Shown here piece after piece: positions 9,644 through 21,376 of a stretch of 64,000 nucleotides of DNA; the first letter of the stretch is position 1, and every line of letters begins with the position of its first letter. The DNA is from Naumovozyma dairenensis CBS 421 (Eukaryota > Ascomycota > Saccharomycetes > Saccharomycetales > Saccharomycetaceae), in NCBI RefSeq assembly GCF_000227115.2, contig NC_016485.2, forward strand, positions 248,001 to 312,000. Reading direction: 5' to 3'. The position numbers and the translations under genes were made by a program. The notes below the pieces were generated by a model. The model saw nothing but the letters and a program-made list of their open reading frames with translations. It ran no database searches and was not told where the DNA came from.

Positions 9644-12529
9644 TCACGCTTCAAACTCAATTAAATCATTTCCACCCTCCTTGGGCGTCATAGTATTAAT
9701 AGGAAGCTCCTGTCTTTTAACTTCTCCTTCTTGTTCATCCTCATCTGGAATGTCTAACCATGGATTACTCAATAAATCTTCATGTTCACCTTGTTGCTCT
9801 GAATTCAAATCTTCAAGATCATCATATCTATCCATTGTATTTGCTGTATTAATACTAGTCACTGTTTGGTTTCCTGCACTTTCCAGAGATGTCGTACTAT
9901 TTCTAGTGGCAACAGAATCAACGCGACGACGTACTTGTTCTGCAACCCTTCTACCATCAGCAATAATTCCATCAAACATACCTCTTAATGCTTTATTATT
10001 AGCACCAGATTCTATGCATTGATCCACATGTATCGATGATCTTAAAGTTTGTGCGAAAAATAATTCATACGTCTCATCCGCTAAGATAATCATTCTAAAT
10101 GTAGCCAGATCAATGACTTTCGGATGTGTTGGATCTAGGGCAACATTGGCTAAGATAGATTCATACTTTTTCTTCTTTTGCTCCTTCTTGGCGGAATCTG
10201 CATCACCATCATCCTCGTCAGATAAATCAATAAGATCAACTTCTTCTGCAATATCTAATGACCGAGCATATTCGAAAGATCGTTGCAAGAAATTGCTTGC
10301 TGCCTTTAAATATCGTTCTGCTTGCTCTGCTCTATATTTTCCTTCGTCAATGGTTACACCACTTGGTAATTCAATTTGATCTAAAGTTGAATTTACTCCT
10401 GTCCTATCATCAGTAATGGTTTCTTTCACAATGGTATCAGCAATATCATCTTCAATAGATTTTTTTGTCAATAAATCAACAAACCTACCGGATTTCCAGG
10501 GTTCTGTTAGTAATAATAAACCTTCTGACATTTGTAATACATCTTCACGATGTAATTCACCATCTTGATCCTCATCATATAACGAGAAAAAATAATTCAC
10601 CATTTCTAACAAATCAGGGGTCAACAATTTATCTATTCCAACGACGACATCATTCAAAGTCAATTCACCAATTTTAGCAGTATCCCAATTATTGAATAGT
10701 TTCCTCAAGAAATTTGATTTTTGCTCTCTAAATGCCGGATCAGAATCATTTTCACAAGGTTTACACCAATCACATATCTTACTTAAAAATTGAACAAAGA
10801 CATCAAAAACCATATTAGAGGATCCTGTCCCTTTACTAATTTTATGAGTTTCAATACGATCATAATAAATATCATAGATATTGGATAAATTCTCCTCCGT
10901 TAAATGGAATGTCCTTGGCATATGACGTAATTGAGTTCTCTTCACGAATGTTTCAATATTTTGCATGATCCCCTTTTCATGTTTACGTCTTTCTTGATAA
11001 ATCATTGTCTCTGTAATTACATTAAATTCTTTAAATGCCGTAACTAATAATTCTTGGAATTTTGTGATTTGTCTATATTTCAAATCTGGTGAATCGGGAT
11101 GAGCACTTTCACCCAAATTTTGGAAATAATGCTTTATAATAGCTATGAACATCCCGTCATCATCTGCTTGTAAAATATCTTCACTATTAATCTTTAGTAC
11201 AGCTAATGCAACTTGGAATAATGTCTTGGCGCCATTCAAGAAAAAAATATCCATAATTCTCACAGCGTACTCCAAGGGCATAGACGTGAAAAATAAAGAC
11301 AAGAACCATGGCAATGATACTATCGATAATTGAATATCATGTTTAACAATGTAATCCCAAAATACCGGCATCTTATCTTCCACAAATGCTTCAAAGACTC
11401 TTTGATCTAATAATGTCCCATACATTGTCTTCGAATAATAACCAGGTATATAAATATCACATAAATTGGAAAGACACCAAAATGCTTGTTCTTCAGACAT
11501 ATAAATTAATAAACCAGCAGTGACTATATTCATAGCTTGACAATACCCTACATCTGGATTCTTCCAAGAATATGCCGTCAGTACATTCCTCAACCTTTTA
11601 ATACCTAACTCGGTTTGATATGCTGAATATTCAGGTAGCGATCTTTTTAAATCCTTTTCGATCTCATCAACAGCTTGTGAACTCTTTCCAGCATTATCAA
11701 TCAACAATTTTTCATAGAATCCCGGGTTAGCAAATCTCAAATATATAGACCCACTAGAAATTTCCCATATTTCACCTCTCAATCTATTAGGTACTCCAAT
11801 CCTAATCAATTTTTGGAACATGTGTGTTTTCCAAATGGCCATATTTCTCCCATTATTCTTAAAGTATTCAAACCATAATTTCAATTTGGCTTTTTCCTTC
11901 GATAATGTGGGATTTCCAGGGTATTTAAAATGTTGACCCAACCCACCACTCGGTGGTTTAACATCTTTCATACCAAGAACATTCTTAGCGATTAGAAACT
12001 CAGAATAACACGTTTGTAAGAAATCCACTAATAGTTTCGCATTAGGGATATTATCTTTCAAATTCTTCTTCAAGGCATCACAAAACTGTTCAGCTCTATA
12101 CTTAAGACCTATGAATTGGACTAGGAGTTGTGAGCCTGAATAAAGGGTTATAAGAAGGGTACTAGAGTATGATTCTGAAGGTGATCTCTCGACTCTTTTC
12201 ACGGTCGAGATGTTTAGAACTAATGTGGAACATGATTGATCAAATATATCTTTGAAAAGAATGAAATGATTTGTTAAGTAAATTTTTCCTGAGAAGATGA
12301 TAGCTGTAGCTGGCTCTTGAGGAGTATTTTTTTCCCAAAAATTCTTGTCTGTACTAGGAGCATTCTTGGCCGGGATGAATGATAGATCTGCGTTTATGTC
12401 ATCAATGATAGCTTCACCAGGTGGTAGTTTATATTCTAGCTTAAATTTCTCATCTCTGGTAAGCACTGGAGTGAACGATTCAGATATCTTATCGAGAGTC
12501 TTTTCACGTAATGAGGTAAAGAATGACAT
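9644..12529 (-). CDS. MDR1: TBC-domain Rab GTPase-activating protein Mdr1/Gyp2
   Basis: GTPase-activating protein for Rab/Ypt GTPases (Ypt6 and Sec4 in vitro in yeast), cytosolic, in membrane traffic. The 961-residue protein has N-terminal GRAM-like sequence (about 50-170) and a TBC domain (about 245-460). The TBC domain starts with [16 protein letters not shown] and shows the IxxDxxR arginine-finger motif as IEKDLKR, then the YCQAMNI glutamine-finger motif. An EF-hand-like loop [13 protein letters not shown] follows near residue 665. The acidic C-terminal tail is low complexity. Length matches S. cerevisiae Mdr1 (about 950) and the position matches YGR100W. Confidence 0.95.
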   Translation of the reverse strand: MSFFTSLREKTLDKISESFTPVLTRDEKFKLEYKLPPGEAIIDDINADLSFIPAKNAPSTDKNFWEKNTPQEPATAIIFSGKIYLTNHFILFKDIFDQSCSTLVLNISTVKRVERSPSESYSSTLLITLYSGSQLLVQFIGLKYRAEQFCDALKKNLKDNIPNAKLLVDFLQTCYSEFLIAKNVLGMKDVKPPSGGLGQHFKYPGNPTLSKEKAKLKLWFEYFKNNGRNMAIWKTHMFQKLIRIGVPNRLRGEIWEISSGSIYLRFANPGFYEKLLIDNAGKSSQAVDEIEKDLKRSLPEYSAYQTELGIKRLRNVLTAYSWKNPDVGYCQAMNIVTAGLLIYMSEEQAFWCLSNLCDIYIPGYYSKTMYGTLLDQRVFEAFVEDKMPVFWDYIVKHDIQLSIVSLPWFLSLFFTSMPLEYAVRIMDIFFLNGAKTLFQVALAVLKINSEDILQADDDGMFIAIIKHYFQNLGESAHPDSPDLKYRQITKFQELLVTAFKEFNVITETMIYQERRKHEKGIMQNIETFVKRTQLRHMPRTFHLTEENLSNIYDIYYDRIETHKISKGTGSSNMVFDVFVQFLSKICDWCKPCENDSDPAFREQKSNFLRKLFNNWDTAKIGELTLNDVVVGIDKLLTPDLLEMVNYFFSLYDEDQDGELHREDVLQMSEGLLLLTEPWKSGRFVDLLTKKSIEDDIADTIVKETITDDRTGVNSTLDQIELPSGVTIDEGKYRAEQAERYLKAASNFLQRSFEYARSLDIAEEVDLIDLSDEDDGDADSAKKEQKKKKYESILANVALDPTHPKVIDLATFRMIILADETYELFFAQTLRSSIHVDQCIESGANNKALRGMFDGIIADGRRVAEQVRRRVDSVATRNSTTSLESAGNQTVTSINTANTMDRYDDLEDLNSEQQGEHEDLLSNPWLDIPDEDEQEGEVKRQELPINTMTPKEGGNDLIEFEA

Positions 12530-12957
12530 CTTGCTGTTTTTTTAGTCCTGTTTTGAGAAATGTAGTATAATGCCAGCAAGATAAATTGTTTCCCCTGGAT
12601 AACTTAACAACGAATGCCAAGACTTGTTTAATGTTAGCAATGGAATGTAAAGGATAGTACCCTAAAGAAGATAATGAAATAATCCTTGGGCCATGACCAA
12701 ATAGCAGTATAGCGTTCCTTTTGTTCTTTTTGCATCCAGCCATCATCACCTTAATATAATGCTATGTAAATCCTTGAAATTTCACGCAATTGACAATTTT
12801 TCTTGGCAGATCTGATAGACGACACAACTAAAACTGAAGAAAGATATAAAAGATAAAGAAAAAGATAATATATGTTATAAAGGTGTCAAAAAGAATATGC
12901 CAATGCAAGTATTACTTAGTGTCTATGTAATTATATATTATGTTATATCTTATATCG
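12530..12957. other. MDR1 promoter / TEL2 downstream spacer
   Basis: 428 bp of AT-rich DNA between tandem minus-strand genes TEL2 (upstream) and MDR1 (downstream). No RNA gene, repeat or plausible coding region is visible. Confidence 0.4.
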
Positions 12958-15078
12958 TTACACGAGTGCCACAACACCTTCTGCTTCTGCTTGTTGCATT
13001 ATCCTTTCCATCAAAAGCGTCATTGACTCATAATCATGAACCGGGTTTGCACACGTGTAAATTATTCTCAAAGTAGAGATATAATGAGTCTTAAATAAGA
13101 TATCAAACGTCCCCATATCAATACCATTCAGCCATGTATGAGCCAACGGGAAGAAGAATAAAGATGCATATTTACGGAATCTGTTAACTTCTTGGATTTT
13201 ACTACCTTTTTCTAGTTTCTTAGACTTCCAAACTGTTTTACTTTGTCTTAAAAGAGATGTTTCCTCGGTTGTACCCGATAGGTCTTCGATCAGTGACACA
13301 TTAGTTTCCGTTGATGGTTTATCCCAGGGCAATCTTGAAGTGGGGAAATCATATTGCGGTTTAACAATATTCTTATCATCAAAACCTCTCAACTCCCTAG
13401 CTGCTAAACCTAAACTCGTTAGAACTGACATTCGTTGTTGTAGGGATAGTTCTGAATTCAAGAACAGTTTGTATAATTCAGTTACTTTCTCAGGGACAAC
13501 AACAAGTAAACTTACCAATGCATTTACTCTCCACCCTTCAAATTGTGATTCATCAAAGTTATTGTTCATAAGTGTAATGCTCGAGAGCAACGCGGTACAA
13601 TAATATTCTACTTCTAATGGGAAATGCCTTTTTTGTCTTACTAATTTAATACTTTTTTTCAAAAGAGGTATGAATGAATTCCTATGATTATTATTGTCAA
13701 GCATCTCAAGCTCTTTTACCAAATCTTTGATAAAAACAATATCATTTATATTCTTGTTAGAACTGTCATCACTATCCTCATCGTCACTGTCACTAACATT
13801 ACCATCATCTAAAACCAGCTCACCAACGGCAGCTGAGACAACCTCAACGGATTGTGAATCCGATTCCCTACCATCGTGTTCATTCAATAGACTAAAATCA
13901 GTAGTTGACGAAGCTGTGACGTTTAGTTTCAAATCCGGTATTTCAATTGTAAAATCACTTTCGTATTCCAATTTATTTCTCGATGCCAACTTAGCGACAA
14001 ACATGGTCCTCTCCCGTATAATCCGATCCTTATGAGCCAATCTTTTGGTGACAGCATCTAAGAAATCACTATTATGTGACATTATATCAATCGCACCATC
14101 CTTATTGATGTGGAATTTTAAAAACATTACGAATATCAAACATATCACTTCATCAGTCTCTTCGTTTACTTCCCCAAATCTCGCGATTTCTAATGGGAGC
14201 ATTTTCATTATTGATTCTATCGTAAGTGACCTTACAATTATTTCTTGTAAAACAGTTGCTCTTAATGCTATTAGCGCATCTAAATCAATGGTACTATTGA
14301 GAGGTAAGCCAGAGCTCACTATGGCATAAACAACGTAATAATTATTCATGTTCGTCCTTGGTTCTAAAAATTTCAAAAGATACTTATTTATTAATCGTTG
14401 TTGATCTAATGGCGTAGCACTCCTAACTATAGATTTGAAATAAGCCAAGTAAGGTGTAGTAGTTAAGAACAATTCACCCAGTATAATGTCCATTGTTAAA
14501 ATTTGATTTAAGGTAAATGAGGAAACAAGTAATTCGCCGTCAATTGTAGAAAATGTCTGAAGGTCACCTTTAGAATCAATATAGGATTTCCATTGTGATT
14601 TCATTATCTGTATATATTGTATAATGTCGATATCTGATGAGATGAGATTGAATATTTTACTACCAAAGAATAATGACTTCAGATTATTTACTTGCAGTCG
14701 ACTTCTTCCCACAAAAAGTATGTAGTTGGTTAAACATGAATATTCCTTAGATAATGTGTCAATTAATAATTTCCCATATAATGATTTATTCGATTGCCTA
14801 GGTGACGTAGACCTTTCTTGAACTAGAGATGCAGAAAAGGAGACCAATTGCGATAGAAACAGAAATGATCGAGAGAGTAAGTGTTGTAGTGTCTGTTTCG
14901 TATCTTTCCCTAAAGATGGATATATTGGAACAACATATTGCAATATCAAAAGTATAGCGCCTAGGTCCAGGTCAGCATTACGATCTTCTCCATGGAAAGT
15001 AGTTGATAATAACTCTGTGAAAACATTGTTGATTACAGTATCTGTTGGATGATTCCTTAGTACTTCAATGTCCACCAT
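12958..15078 (-). CDS. TEL2: TTT-complex protein Tel2
   Basis: Component of the Tel2-Tti1-Tti2 (TTT) complex, which works with Hsp90 to stabilise PIKK kinases (Tel1, Mec1, Tor and others) and affects telomere length. The 706-residue protein is built of alpha-helical repeats. It has an acidic Ser/Asp linker near 425-455 between N- and C-terminal helical halves, and a C-terminal segment with FRKYASLFFFPLAHTWLNG that matches the Tel2 C-terminal domain. S. cerevisiae Tel2 is about 688 residues. It is divergent from ESP1 by 348 bp, as in YGR099W/YGR098C. Confidence 0.93.
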   Translation of the reverse strand: MVDIEVLRNHPTDTVINNVFTELLSTTFHGEDRNADLDLGAILLILQYVVPIYPSLGKDTKQTLQHLLSRSFLFLSQLVSFSASLVQERSTSPRQSNKSLYGKLLIDTLSKEYSCLTNYILFVGRSRLQVNNLKSLFFGSKIFNLISSDIDIIQYIQIMKSQWKSYIDSKGDLQTFSTIDGELLVSSFTLNQILTMDIILGELFLTTTPYLAYFKSIVRSATPLDQQRLINKYLLKFLEPRTNMNNYYVVYAIVSSGLPLNSTIDLDALIALRATVLQEIIVRSLTIESIMKMLPLEIARFGEVNEETDEVICLIFVMFLKFHINKDGAIDIMSHNSDFLDAVTKRLAHKDRIIRERTMFVAKLASRNKLEYESDFTIEIPDLKLNVTASSTTDFSLLNEHDGRESDSQSVEVVSAAVGELVLDDGNVSDSDDEDSDDSSNKNINDIVFIKDLVKELEMLDNNNHRNSFIPLLKKSIKLVRQKRHFPLEVEYYCTALLSSITLMNNNFDESQFEGWRVNALVSLLVVVPEKVTELYKLFLNSELSLQQRMSVLTSLGLAARELRGFDDKNIVKPQYDFPTSRLPWDKPSTETNVSLIEDLSGTTEETSLLRQSKTVWKSKKLEKGSKIQEVNRFRKYASLFFFPLAHTWLNGIDMGTFDILFKTHYISTLRIIYTCANPVHDYESMTLLMERIMQQAEAEGVVALV

Positions 15079-15426
15079 ATCTTATGAAACAAAACCAAGG
15101 TCCTGGAAGCGTCAATAACAACAAACATCAACCATCAAGCATCGATCAGTCGTCTTTGATGGATCAGATACCAGTTTTAAATAATAATAATAATTTTCCA
15201 CTTCGAATCCTGCCAGCGTTAAAAAAGTGCGAAAGGAAAAGAAGTCTCGAAAACTGGAAACAAAACGTGAAAAGCATCCAAAACAATAAATGTCAAATTC
15301 AATTATAGATAGACACAGGAATTGAACACTACAACGGCTTATTATTAAGCACTAGAAGCTTATTGAAACATCCAGAATTGTCGTTGTTTTAAACTGGCTG
15401 TCGTCTATTGGGAACGTGCGTTCGTT
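15079..15426. other. Divergent TEL2-ESP1 promoter region
   Basis: 348 bp between TEL2 and ESP1. Most of it is covered by a 74-codon plus-strand ORF starting at the ATG at 15084 and ending at 15308, which includes a short Asn run. It has no recognisable domain and would be an upstream ORF only if it lies in the ESP1 leader. I did not call it a gene. No MluI-type cell-cycle box is seen. Confidence 0.4.
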
Positions 15427-18400
15427 ATGTCCAAAACTGAAGATCCTTTGAATGAAATTAGTCGAAATGGTTCGTCACAAGCCAAGATTAACAGCTTCCT
15501 GACCAACTCTGGAAAAACAAATAATAGGAACCATACATCAAAACCAGTTCATATTTACGATTTAAAGCAAGGGAAGGAGAATTGGCCAATTGTAATATCT
15601 CATGATATTGAAAAAAACTACAATTTAATAACAGAATTTTTAAAGGAATCGAATGTGCAACGACATCGAATAGATCAAATACATGACATATTCACTTTCA
15701 TGTATAGTGAATTGGTAAAATCACATCTTTTAAGACAGTTGCAGACTTTGAGTAAGCAGCATTTGATGCTTATCGTGAAGCTCATGAATGCTAATGAATT
15801 GGAATACTCTCAAAAGGAAATATTTTTATTATACAATGCTACAAATCTCATCAAAATTGAAGATTGGGAAGGTATATTACTGGCAGATTTTAATTGCAAT
15901 AATAGACATTATTTATCAACATTAAAGATTTTATCATTGCAACTCCTCTTAAAAAAAAAATTATATGTGACATACCATGAAACAATAATAGAGCTGTTTT
16001 CTCATGATGACCGATATCTTTTGCAAGATCCAAAATTGAAAATACACACAATCATTAAATTAGTATTGAATATGTTTTCTGTACTTCCAAATTATAAGAT
16101 CCTTTTCGGACTAAAGTTTTTGCAATACATAAAGCAATTCAATCTATCATTTGAAACTTACCTTAAAAATATGGTTCAAACGACTTTCGAGAAACAATTA
16201 CTGAACTACTCTGTGAAGAGTTTCCATTCATGTAAATATTTCCTTAATTCCTTCTATCTAAAATATTCAAAATATAATACTCAATTGAACAAAATAATGT
16301 TAAGATCATTGATACCGAATGTTGATAATATAGTATCCAATGGTTTGTTTCTCACAGAATTGAAGCGAAATTCTGATTTTAATATATCATGTTGTTGTTT
16401 CACTCATGACCAAATGAATGAATTTGTTACAAATGTTGAGAAATTCATAAATAATAAGGAATCCATTCAAAACTCAGCTTGGTTAACTACAATGAACTCT
16501 ATTTGGAAACTAGTGAAAAATGAAAATTTTGAAAAAAATAAACGAATATTAACTATTTTTGACAAACTTTTGAATGCTCTGAATAGTAATATAATTGCAT
16601 ATAAAAACTGTGAAAATGAATTGATACCGTTAATCGAAACTTTAATCCAATTTTGCAACGACATTCAAGAATCAAGGAGAATCTCAAATATAATAAATGT
16701 CTTATTTAATTGTTCTGTCGTTTTGAAAAATTACAAGTTCCTAGAAATGGCAGCCAAATTAGAAATTTTGAAGTATTTGGCTTCTGACAACCAACCAGAT
16801 CAATGGAAGATGATAGCCACCAAATTCGAAAAGTTTATATCAAGTACCTCGAATCATGAACATAAGCTAGCATTGTTTTCTTACATATTTAATGTCTATG
16901 TTCTTACTGATAAGTTCAACCTTCCAATGATTCTTGATTTTTGTCAAACACTTTTTCTTCGTTGTTTCTCTCGATTGAAATTAACTCATTTTATTCAATT
17001 TAAACATTGCTCGGAACTTATGCTAGTCATAGTATATAGTAACTCCTCGATCCTTACCATACCGTATCAAGATTGGTCCATTCTTTCACAAATGTTGTTT
17101 TTCTGTATAAACGGTAACTTTGAATTAACTCCGTTAGATATCAATAACAATTCGAATAAAAACCAATACCTTTATCATTATGAAGTTTTAATCAAATCGG
17201 CATATATCCTTAATATCGATATGAAAAGACATTCCACAAATAATCTCCTTCTCTTAACGAGATCATTTATCGATAAATGGATATTGAGACTTGAGTTGAG
17301 TCAATACAAAGAAAGGAAAGACGATATATCCTCATTTGAGGTCAATTTTGTCAAAACTTTGTTTCAGTATTTAAATTTCAATAATTTCCATTTATTAATT
17401 ATTGAGTTAGCATCTGCAATAAAAAATATACCGGAATATTATCCCTCTCTAATCATGCAAACCGAAAAATGGTTATTAGAATCTTATATTGATTTACAAT
17501 TCAACAATAGGATAATGGACCTGACTAACAATCTCGTGCAATTAGTACAACTAGATTTACAAAATGCCAAACTCGATAAGCTGTTACCATTTTTAAAGAT
17601 GAAATCAAGTTTGTTTGCATGGGAAAACAATCCAACTGCATTTGAAAGATTATTTATAAAGGAGCTACCAACATTAAGACCTGATATCTTCGATACTACT
17701 AATAAGTCCAAATTATCATCTTCACAATATGTTGAAGTGTTATTATTCAATATCAATGTGCTTAACGATGCGTCAAAACTACATATGTTTCAACATGATA
17801 TCGCCTCTTCAGTTATCGAGAATAAGAAAGCTTTGAAATTCGCCACTGCATTGATTAAAAAATCGGATAAGTTATCTCAATCCTCAAGATTATCATTAAT
17901 TAAATCATTGTCAACGAGCTTTATTAATTTAATTGAAATCTTTGTTCAAATAGGTTTAGCTAAGGATTCTGATTTCTACACCAAAGAATTATCAAAAGTG
18001 ATCTCCGAATTAGGTGAGCCATCAGCTGTTTACGCTTGTCTACGATACTTACACACATATTATAAACTAACAGAACAAGAGTCACATGCAACAGTTACTT
18101 TACAGAAAGCTAACAAGACATTTGATTACATTAATGGTGAACAAGATATACAAAGCTTATGCATGTTTCTTTTCGATAATAATGAATGTAATAAGATTGA
18201 CCAATCTTTAAAGCTATTTTTTGGTGATCAAATAAAAGAGACATTCTTACCACAATACTGGAAATTGCAAATGGGAGAACAAATAGAAGAAATCACATGT
18301 CTAAAAAAATTCAGAGCAGCACATCTTATCAACAAGTTAAACAATATTTATCAACATGCTTTAAAGAGCTTGCAAGAAGATCCATTCTTCAAGGGACTTT

Positions 18401-20373
18401 TTGAATCGATACTGGTCATCCCTGGGATATCACAACCAAATATGATTAAGAAAAAAGCACCCACATATAAGCAGCTGCATTTATTTCATGATAATGATGG
18501 GAAAAATGATCCCTTAACCCCGGTGAAAAGGAAGCTCTCTTTAAGTATATATGATTCACCGCGTTCTTCCAATATGACTCCAAAGGGTAAGCATATGAAA
18601 CAAAAATTTGACAAAGTAGCTGCAATTAAAAATCTTAAAATAATCAAAGAAGCGATCGAGAATTTAGAATTACAATCTCTAAGGCATCATGAGCTCCAGA
18701 AGGTATCGTCATTATTTTCCTTGAGCTTGACGATGTTATCCAGTATAAATGATAATTTGACTCTGGACAAAGATTTTATCAGGGCACTTACTTTAGCAGA
18801 TTTGCCCAAAAGGTTGCCTTTATATTATGATAAGATTTTGTCAACGGTAAATGACGGAATGTATCGCACCGGGAATTTGCTACCATTTAATCCTCAATCA
18901 ATGTTGACGAGTAAAGTAGAATTATTAAACGATCTCGACCCTTTGAGTTTCCGTTCTAATTCCTTTACGTTTAATATTATTACCATCGATGTATGCTCAA
19001 TCACTGGGAATTTATTACTCTCGAAAATCGATCCTGTTACGAAAAAATTGAATCATTTAAGCATCCCATTGAATAGAGGTAATGCAAGGGATTTGGATAC
19101 GTTGTATTTAAGCTTCAAAGATGCTAGTATGGAATTGCAAAACATTATAGAAGAAAGTAACAGAAGCACATCATTTGAAGTCACAAATTTGATCAAGACA
19201 AAAGAGCAAAGGAAAGAATGGTGGGACTTACGTCATGAACTTGATGGTAGATTACAAACATTATTACAAAATATTGAATATTCATGGTTTAATGGATTCA
19301 AGGGAATTTTCGATACAACAAAGATTAATGAGAGTGCTTTCAAAGACTTTAAAGAAAAGTTTTACGAGATTTTGCATCAAAATCTGCCTAGTCGGAAACA
19401 ATTAGGGAACCCATACATGTTTTTACAAATCGAGGATTGGATTTTGCAAGCAATGTTGAAATTGGACCCCCTGGACAAACAGTTCTTATCACAAATGGAA
19501 GATTTGATTTATTGTATACTTGATATTCTTCTCTTCCATGGTGAAGAAAACGCATATGATGAGATCGATTTCAGTCTTCTTCATATACAATTAGAAGAAC
19601 AAATCAGAAGATATCAATCAAAATCGTTACACACTTCAAATGAAATAGACCATACTTTCCTAATCGTAAGTAACTCCTGTCATTCATTCCCATGGGAAAG
19701 TTTATCTTTTATGAAGGATCTCTCAATCACAAGGGTGCCATCTCTACAATGGTTAAGTTCAACATTACAAAAATGGAATAAGGATTTATTTGGAGGAATC
19801 TTGGTCAATGAAAGAATATCGATGATTCTTAATCCATATGGCGATTTAAACCGAACAGAAGAACGATTCCGGGAGTTGTTCAAAAATATAGCGACCAACC
19901 GTCCAAGCTCCAAATTATTAATCAATGAAAAACCAGACGAGAATCAATTTTTAGATATGTTGTCGAACAGTAATTTATTCATTTATGTGGGTCATGGCGG
20001 TGGTGAACAATATATACGTGCCAGAGAAATTAAGAAACAGGACAATGTAGCACCGGCTTTCCTACTAGGATGTTCATCAGCGTCGATGAAATATTTTGGT
20101 AAGTTAGAACCTACTGGAACGGTTCATTCGTACTTACTAGGTGGGAGCCCTATGGTTGTTGGGAATTTGTGGGACGTCACAGATAAAGATATTGATAAAT
20201 TTAGTCAAGAAGTGTTTGAGAAAGTTGGGTTTGTGGAAATGAACCGAAGCAATTCAAAACCAATGAATGTTGCAAGAGCAGTTAATGAATCGAGAGATAT
20301 CTGTCATTTGAAATATCTTAATGGAGCAGCTCCTGTTGTTTTTGGACTACCGTTACTATTTTATTTAGAATAA
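15427..20373 (+). CDS. ESP1: Separase Esp1
   Basis: Caspase-like cysteine protease (peptidase family C50) that cleaves cohesin subunit Scc1/Mcd1 at anaphase onset and is inhibited by securin Pds1. The 1648-residue protein has a long alpha-helical N-terminal region (about 1-1150), then the substrate-binding and protease domains. The catalytic dyad is His1523 in YVGHGGGEQY and Cys1549 in LLGCSSASM, with the usual downstream GSPMVVGNLWDVTDKD. S. cerevisiae Esp1 is about 1630 residues with the same dyad spacing. No frame damage is seen. Position matches YGR098C. Confidence 0.97.
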   Translation: MSKTEDPLNEISRNGSSQAKINSFLTNSGKTNNRNHTSKPVHIYDLKQGKENWPIVISHDIEKNYNLITEFLKESNVQRHRIDQIHDIFTFMYSELVKSHLLRQLQTLSKQHLMLIVKLMNANELEYSQKEIFLLYNATNLIKIEDWEGILLADFNCNNRHYLSTLKILSLQLLLKKKLYVTYHETIIELFSHDDRYLLQDPKLKIHTIIKLVLNMFSVLPNYKILFGLKFLQYIKQFNLSFETYLKNMVQTTFEKQLLNYSVKSFHSCKYFLNSFYLKYSKYNTQLNKIMLRSLIPNVDNIVSNGLFLTELKRNSDFNISCCCFTHDQMNEFVTNVEKFINNKESIQNSAWLTTMNSIWKLVKNENFEKNKRILTIFDKLLNALNSNIIAYKNCENELIPLIETLIQFCNDIQESRRISNIINVLFNCSVVLKNYKFLEMAAKLEILKYLASDNQPDQWKMIATKFEKFISSTSNHEHKLALFSYIFNVYVLTDKFNLPMILDFCQTLFLRCFSRLKLTHFIQFKHCSELMLVIVYSNSSILTIPYQDWSILSQMLFFCINGNFELTPLDINNNSNKNQYLYHYEVLIKSAYILNIDMKRHSTNNLLLLTRSFIDKWILRLELSQYKERKDDISSFEVNFVKTLFQYLNFNNFHLLIIELASAIKNIPEYYPSLIMQTEKWLLESYIDLQFNNRIMDLTNNLVQLVQLDLQNAKLDKLLPFLKMKSSLFAWENNPTAFERLFIKELPTLRPDIFDTTNKSKLSSSQYVEVLLFNINVLNDASKLHMFQHDIASSVIENKKALKFATALIKKSDKLSQSSRLSLIKSLSTSFINLIEIFVQIGLAKDSDFYTKELSKVISELGEPSAVYACLRYLHTYYKLTEQESHATVTLQKANKTFDYINGEQDIQSLCMFLFDNNECNKIDQSLKLFFGDQIKETFLPQYWKLQMGEQIEEITCLKKFRAAHLINKLNNIYQHALKSLQEDPFFKGLFESILVIPGISQPNMIKKKAPTYKQLHLFHDNDGKNDPLTPVKRKLSLSIYDSPRSSNMTPKGKHMKQKFDKVAAIKNLKIIKEAIENLELQSLRHHELQKVSSLFSLSLTMLSSINDNLTLDKDFIRALTLADLPKRLPLYYDKILSTVNDGMYRTGNLLPFNPQSMLTSKVELLNDLDPLSFRSNSFTFNIITIDVCSITGNLLLSKIDPVTKKLNHLSIPLNRGNARDLDTLYLSFKDASMELQNIIEESNRSTSFEVTNLIKTKEQRKEWWDLRHELDGRLQTLLQNIEYSWFNGFKGIFDTTKINESAFKDFKEKFYEILHQNLPSRKQLGNPYMFLQIEDWILQAMLKLDPLDKQFLSQMEDLIYCILDILLFHGEENAYDEIDFSLLHIQLEEQIRRYQSKSLHTSNEIDHTFLIVSNSCHSFPWESLSFMKDLSITRVPSLQWLSSTLQKWNKDLFGGILVNERISMILNPYGDLNRTEERFRELFKNIATNRPSSKLLINEKPDENQFLDMLSNSNLFIYVGHGGGEQYIRAREIKKQDNVAPAFLLGCSSASMKYFGKLEPTGTVHSYLLGGSPMVVGNLWDVTDKDIDKFSQEVFEKVGFVEMNRSNSKPMNVARAVNESRDICHLKYLNGAAPVVFGLPLLFYLE

Positions 20374-20698
20374 AATTACATAAGCATTACTTATCTTAAT
20401 CAAAAGCATAATTGTCTGTAATGATTCCAGACAATGTTTTCATTTATATATTTTTATCTGAAATTCCGGTAGATTACTAATTTTGCTTTTGCTTTGTTCT
20501 CCATAAAGTGGATTACATACGTACACTCTTTCTCAAATTCCCGAAATAGAACTAAGCGTCGATATCTCGGGGCCCTTCAAGTGGCCCAATTGGCTATAAA
20601 GATCTCTGATCTGTTCCCCCAAGAGTGATATTCTCGAAGATCCAACGGTGAAAAAAGGACCTAGGCTCTGATCCTCACACATATCTATCTACGTTGAG
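20374..20698. other. ESP1 - flavin-reductase-like gene spacer
   Basis: 325 bp that must hold the ESP1 terminator and the promoter of the next plus-strand gene. It has a locally GC-richer stretch near 20555-20600 with a GGGGCCC core. No RNA gene is recognised. Confidence 0.35.
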
Positions 20699-21376
20699 AT
20701 GTTTCGAAATATAACAAGATCTCAGAGCACGTTTACGACGACCCAGCTTCGGTTCAAAGACATCATGTCCAGGATTTCGCATTCAGTGATGATAATAACA
20801 TCAGCAGTCCCTGATACTGAAACTTCAAGTTCATACCATGGATTAACCATATCATCGATGACTTCGTTGAGTTTAAACCCATATCCTCGAATCCAATTCA
20901 ATTTACAAATACCTTCGTTCACGTCTGATGCATTACATCTATATAAATATTTTGCTATTCATGTCTTGAAACCGAATGAATATTCAATCAACTTAGCGAA
21001 ACAATTCAGTAAGGGTTCTTCTATCCGTCATTCCAATGGATTTGAAAGAACAAGACCATTTGTGGGGTTGAAAGAACATGTCGATTTTGAGAAGTATCCC
21101 TTAATAAACGATAAGAGTGAGAAATTGAATATTCCTATTCTTTCTGGTTGTGAACGTATATTAATTTGTAAGAACGATCATGTTTTTGAAGTTGGTGATC
21201 ATGAAATTTGGATTGGGAAAGTAGAGGATATATTGGATGATTCAGTTAAAACTGATGCGAAAAACCATAATAATACTGAACAAGATACAAAGAACCATAC
21301 GAAGGATGATGGAACGGAAGGTAGTTTATTATATTATAACCGTCGGTTTCATATCATAGGTGGTCATCTTGCATAA
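20699..21376 (+). CDS. Flavin-reductase-like FMN-binding protein, possibly mitochondrial
   Basis: The 225-residue protein reads as a member of the flavin-reductase-like (FMN-binding split-barrel) family. It has SVMIITSA followed by a polar loop and HGLTISSMTSLSLNPYPRIQFNL, the signature strand-turn-strand of the fold. Next come FAIHVLKPNEYSINLAKQFS and a C-terminal CERILICKN, HEIWIGKVEDI and LLYYNRRFHIIGG. The Ser/Thr/Arg-rich N-terminus could be a mitochondrial presequence. An Asn/Thr/Lys/Asp-rich insertion sits near 189-212. Such proteins use FMN and NAD(P)H, but the substrate here is unknown. I know of no S. cerevisiae gene at this position, so it may be an ancestral gene lost there or a gain here. 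The family call is fairly secure; location and role are inferred. Confidence 0.8.
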   Translation: MFRNITRSQSTFTTTQLRFKDIMSRISHSVMIITSAVPDTETSSSYHGLTISSMTSLSLNPYPRIQFNLQIPSFTSDALHLYKYFAIHVLKPNEYSINLAKQFSKGSSIRHSNGFERTRPFVGLKEHVDFEKYPLINDKSEKLNIPILSGCERILICKNDHVFEVGDHEIWIGKVEDILDDSVKTDAKNHNNTEQDTKNHTKDDGTEGSLLYYNRRFHIIGGHLA

